The notes under the pieces: model-generated | Told to the model about the DNA's origin: nothing | The model's database searches: none | What the model saw: only the letters and a program-made list of their open reading frames with translations | Shown: positions 61,512 to 64,000 of the stretch, piece after piece | Position numbering within the stretch: the first letter of the stretch is position 1 | Layout: the number at the start of each line of letters is the position of its first letter | Source: Enterobacter asburiae | GTDB taxonomy: Bacteria > Pseudomonadota > Gammaproteobacteria > Enterobacterales > Enterobacteriaceae | Assembly: GCA_011754535.1 (NCBI GenBank) | Contig: JAAQVN010000001.1 | Coordinates: 1,302,001-1,366,000 of the forward strand | Direction: 5' to 3' | DNA length: 64,000 nt | Translations under genes and position numbers: made by a program

Positions 61512-63077
61512 ATGCTCGACACTACGATGAAAACCCAGCTCAAGGCTTACCTTGAGAAACTGACCAAACCTGTTGAGCTGATTGCCACGCTGGACGACAG
61601 CGCGAAATCGGCAGAGATCAAGGAACTGCTGGCAGAGATCGCTGAACTGTCACCGAAGGTGACCTTTAAAGAAGATAATACGCTTGCCGTCCGTAAGCCT
61701 TCTTTCCTGATCGCTAACCCAGGCTCTGACCAGGGGCCGCGCTTTGCCGGCTCTCCGCTGGGACATGAATTTACCTCGCTGGTGCTGGCGCTGCTGTGGA
61801 CCGGCGGTCATCCGTCTAAAGAAGCGCAGGCGCTGCTGGAGCAGATCCGCGATATCGACGGTGAATTTGAGTTTGAAACCTATTACTCGCTCTCCTGCCA
61901 CAACTGCCCGGATGTGGTGCAGGCGCTGAACCTGATGTCGGTTCTGAACCCTCGCATCAAACACACGGCGATTGACGGCGGTACGTTCCAGAACGAAATC
62001 ACCGAGCGCAACGTAATGGGCGTTCCGGCGGTGTATCTGAACGGTCAGGAATTTGGGCAGGGGCGTATGACCCTGACCGAAATCGTTGCCAAAGTGGATA
62101 CCGGCGCGGAAAAACGCGCGGCGGAAGCGCTGAACCAGCGCGATGCGTACGACGTGCTGATTGTCGGCTCCGGCCCGGCGGGTGCGGCGGCGGCGGTGTA
62201 CTCTGCGCGTAAAGGGATCCGTACCGGCCTGATGGGCGAACGCTTTGGCGGCCAGGTGCTGGATACCGTAGACATCGAAAACTACATTTCCGTGCCGAAA
62301 ACCGAAGGCCAGAAGCTGGCGGGTGCGCTGAAGGCACACGTCAGCGACTACGACGTGGACGTGATCGACAGCCAGAGCGCCAGCAAGCTGGTTCCGGCAG
62401 CGGTTGAGGGTGGATTACATCAGATTGAAACCGCGTCCGGCGCGGTGCTGAAAGCGCGCAGCGTGATCGTTGCCACCGGCGCGAAATGGCGCAACATGAA
62501 CGTGCCGGGTGAAGATCAGTATCGCACCAAAGGCGTGACCTACTGCCCACACTGCGACGGCCCGCTGTTCAAAGGTAAACGCGTGGCGGTAATCGGCGGT
62601 GGTAACTCCGGCGTGGAAGCGGCTATCGACCTGGCGGGGATCGTTGAGCACGTGACGCTGCTGGAGTTCGCGCCAGAGATGAAGGCCGACCAGGTTCTGC
62701 AGGATAAAGTTCGCAGCCTGAAAAACGTTGATATCGTCCTTAACGCGCAAACTACGGAAGTGAAGGGCGACGGCAGCAAAGTGACCGGGCTGGAATATCG
62801 TGACCGCGTAAGCGGCGACGTTCATAGTGTTCAGCTTTCGGGTATCTTCGTACAAATTGGCCTGCTGCCAAACACCACCTGGCTTGAAGGCGCGATTGAG
62901 CGCAACCGCATGGGCGAGATCATCATCGATGCGAAATGCGAGACCAGCGTGAAGGGTGTGTTTGCCGCAGGCGACTGCACGACCGTGCCGTACAAGCAGA
63001 TCATCATCGCCACTGGCGAAGGTGCGAAAGCGTCCCTGAGCGCATTTGACTATCTGATCCGCACCAAAACCGCATAA
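61512..63077 (+). CDS. ahpF: Alkyl hydroperoxide reductase, flavoprotein subunit
   Basis: 521 residues from the ATG at 61512. N-terminal double thioredoxin domain with Cys pair SCHNC (Cys129/132), FAD domain [21 protein letters not shown] domain [10 protein letters not shown] and the second redox pair YCPHCDG (Cys345/348). Passes electrons from NADH to AhpC. Followed by a strong terminator. Confidence 0.97.
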   Translation: MLDTTMKTQLKAYLEKLTKPVELIATLDDSAKSAEIKELLAEIAELSPKVTFKEDNTLAVRKPSFLIANPGSDQGPRFAGSPLGHEFTSLVLALLWTGGHPSKEAQALLEQIRDIDGEFEFETYYSLSCHNCPDVVQALNLMSVLNPRIKHTAIDGGTFQNEITERNVMGVPAVYLNGQEFGQGRMTLTEIVAKVDTGAEKRAAEALNQRDAYDVLIVGSGPAGAAAAVYSARKGIRTGLMGERFGGQVLDTVDIENYISVPKTEGQKLAGALKAHVSDYDVDVIDSQSASKLVPAAVEGGLHQIETASGAVLKARSVIVATGAKWRNMNVPGEDQYRTKGVTYCPHCDGPLFKGKRVAVIGGGNSGVEAAIDLAGIVEHVTLLEFAPEMKADQVLQDKVRSLKNVDIVLNAQTTEVKGDGSKVTGLEYRDRVSGDVHSVQLSGIFVQIGLLPNTTWLEGAIERNRMGEIIIDAKCETSVKGVFAAGDCTTVPYKQIIIATGEGAKASLSAFDYLIRTKTA

Positions 63078-63105
63078 TAAAAGAAAGCAAGACGATACCT
63101 GCAGT

Positions 63106-63136
63106 AGCCACCCCATCATGGGGTGGCTTTTTTTTT
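63106..63136 (+). terminator. Rho-independent terminator of ahpCF
   Basis: AGCCACCCCAT-CATGGGGTGGCT stem then nine T residues, ~30 bp after the ahpF stop. Confidence 0.92.
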
Positions 63137-63268
63137 AGGTTTTTTTTACCCTCAATTATCCTCGTTATTGACTACTTCATGCGTTAATTACCTGCTTCGA
63201 TCAAAGAAATTAATAAGCCTGCTGATAATATCTCGTCGTTTTCCCGTCGATAAATATTTATATTTAAT

Positions 63269-63844
63269 ATGAATGATAAAGATATATTCACCTCTTCAAC
63301 ATATGAGGCGTTAACCTCTTTTGAAATAAAGGGGCTAACGTTTCGCGATTTTTTTAACGCGGCGGATACAACATCGCGATGCGCCTCGTTACACCTTTTA
63401 TTTCCGGAGAGTCGAGCCTGGCAGCAGGATGAGGCGTTAGAGGTAGAGTATGACTTCAACGCTCTGTTTGTCGGCCCTGCGACGCTGCTGGCACCGCCTT
63501 ATGCCTCGGTGTATCTGGATGAGGAGCCGCTGCTGATGGGGGCCACTACGCTTAGAGTGCGCGAATTCCTGCAAAACATGGGGCTGTTCGTGACGGAGGA
63601 GAATAGCGTTCCCGACGATCACATCAGCTATGAAATGGAGCTGGCGGTGATGCTCTCTGCGCATGCCAGACATTCGCCGCAATATCACGATGCGCTTACC
63701 CGCTTTGTACTCGGCCATCTCGAATTATGGCTCCCTGCATTTATCACAAAAATAAATGATTGTGCAAAAACTTCCGCAATGAAATGTCTCGCGTCGCAAC
63801 TGACTAATTGGTTTGATGAATTAAAAACGAGAGTAATATTATGA
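63269..63844 (+). CDS. TorD/DmsD-family redox-enzyme maturation chaperone
   Basis: 191 residues, mostly helical. TorD-family motifs: LLAPPYASVYLDEEPLLMG near residue 75 and PDDHISYEMELAVML near residue 115. Such chaperones protect molybdoenzymes during Tat export. Its stop overlaps the start of the Tat-exported protein (ATGA), supporting a chaperone-client pair. Confidence 0.85.
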   Translation: MNDKDIFTSSTYEALTSFEIKGLTFRDFFNAADTTSRCASLHLLFPESRAWQQDEALEVEYDFNALFVGPATLLAPPYASVYLDEEPLLMGATTLRVREFLQNMGLFVTEENSVPDDHISYEMELAVMLSAHARHSPQYHDALTRFVLGHLELWLPAFITKINDCAKTSAMKCLASQLTNWFDELKTRVIL

Positions 63845-64000
63845 GTATTGATAAAGGGCAGCTAAACCGACGCTCCTTTTTAAAAGGACTGATTGCGCTG
63901 GGTACCGTCGCCGCATTACCCGGCGGATTATTATCATCCCGATGTGCCATGGCACAGCCTCCCATTCCGTTTAACCCGAAAACCTACAAAATTTTCCGTA
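63841..64000 (+). CDS. Tat-exported protein, N-terminus only (probable molybdoenzyme or related redox subunit)
   Basis: 53 residues before the right edge. A twin-arginine signal is visible (NRRSFLKG, then the hydrophobic stretch LIALGTVAALPGGLL and an A-x-A-type end at CAMAQ). The mature part is too short to classify; a DMSO-reductase-type subunit is likely because of the TorD-family gene upstream. Confidence 0.7.
   Translation, partial: MSIDKGQLNRRSFLKGLIALGTVAALPGGLLSSRCAMAQPPIPFNPKTYKIFR

Overview
The window looks like chromosome of an Enterobacter cloacae-complex species or a close relative such as Leclercia or Lelliottia. The evidence is high coding density and GC-rich coding sequence, an E. 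coli-like ent/fep enterobactin locus in enterobacterial order, a budABC 2,3-butanediol operon, REP/BIME palindromes, and two 127-bp ERIC elements. No phage, insertion sequence, tRNA, rRNA or CRISPR array was seen.

Layout. 1-3916: accessory regulators and enzymes (a RpiR-type regulator cut by the left edge, a GNAT enzyme with an SRPBCC-like partner, an AraC regulator with a cupin protein). 3990-8306: LysR regulator divergent from budA-budB-budC (acetoin/2,3-butanediol), then a terminator. 8381-12162: cold-shock-domain protein, GNAT enzyme, and an SDR plus benzoylformate-decarboxylase-like gene pair. 12402-18364: betA-betB-betI divergent from betT (choline uptake and oxidation to glycine betaine). 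18500-21997: sitABCD Mn/Fe transporter behind Fur-like and MntR-like operators. 21951-40645: the enterobactin locus (entD, fepA, fes, ybdZ, entF, fepC, fepG, fepD, entS, fepB, entC, entE, entB, entA, entH) with Fur boxes in each divergent promoter region and no fepE between entF and fepC. 40660-43214: cstA and ybdD. 43211-44819: a toxin-antitoxin-like pair and an SDR.

44877-57172 is the most coherent accessory block. ybdH (hcxA) is divergent from an RbsA-type sugar ABC transporter and a cytoplasmic LVIVD-repeat protein. Next come the methionine-salvage genes mtnK, mtnA, mtnD, mtnC, mtnB and mtnE/ybdL. Good tandem MetJ-like boxes lie in the mtnK/mtnA and mtnB/mtnE divergent regions, and a weaker candidate lies in the ybdH/ABC region. 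In E. coli ybdH and ybdL lie close together, so this is a methionine-salvage insertion that appears to carry its own, possibly methylthioribose, uptake system.

57173-63137: ybdM, ybdN and a YbdO/CitR-like LysR gene, then 620 bp without a gene where E. coli has dsbG. This stretch holds two perfect palindromes and a structured, terminator-ended candidate small RNA. ahpC and ahpF follow, with an ERIC element between them. 63269-64000: a TorD-family chaperone overlapping the start of a Tat-exported protein cut by the right edge.

Iron acquisition (ent/fep), Mn/Fe uptake (sit), peroxide defence (ahpCF), osmoprotection (bet) and overflow metabolism (bud, cstA) make this a stress and nutrient-limitation region. 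Functions are assigned from protein motifs and remembered family members; no search was run.
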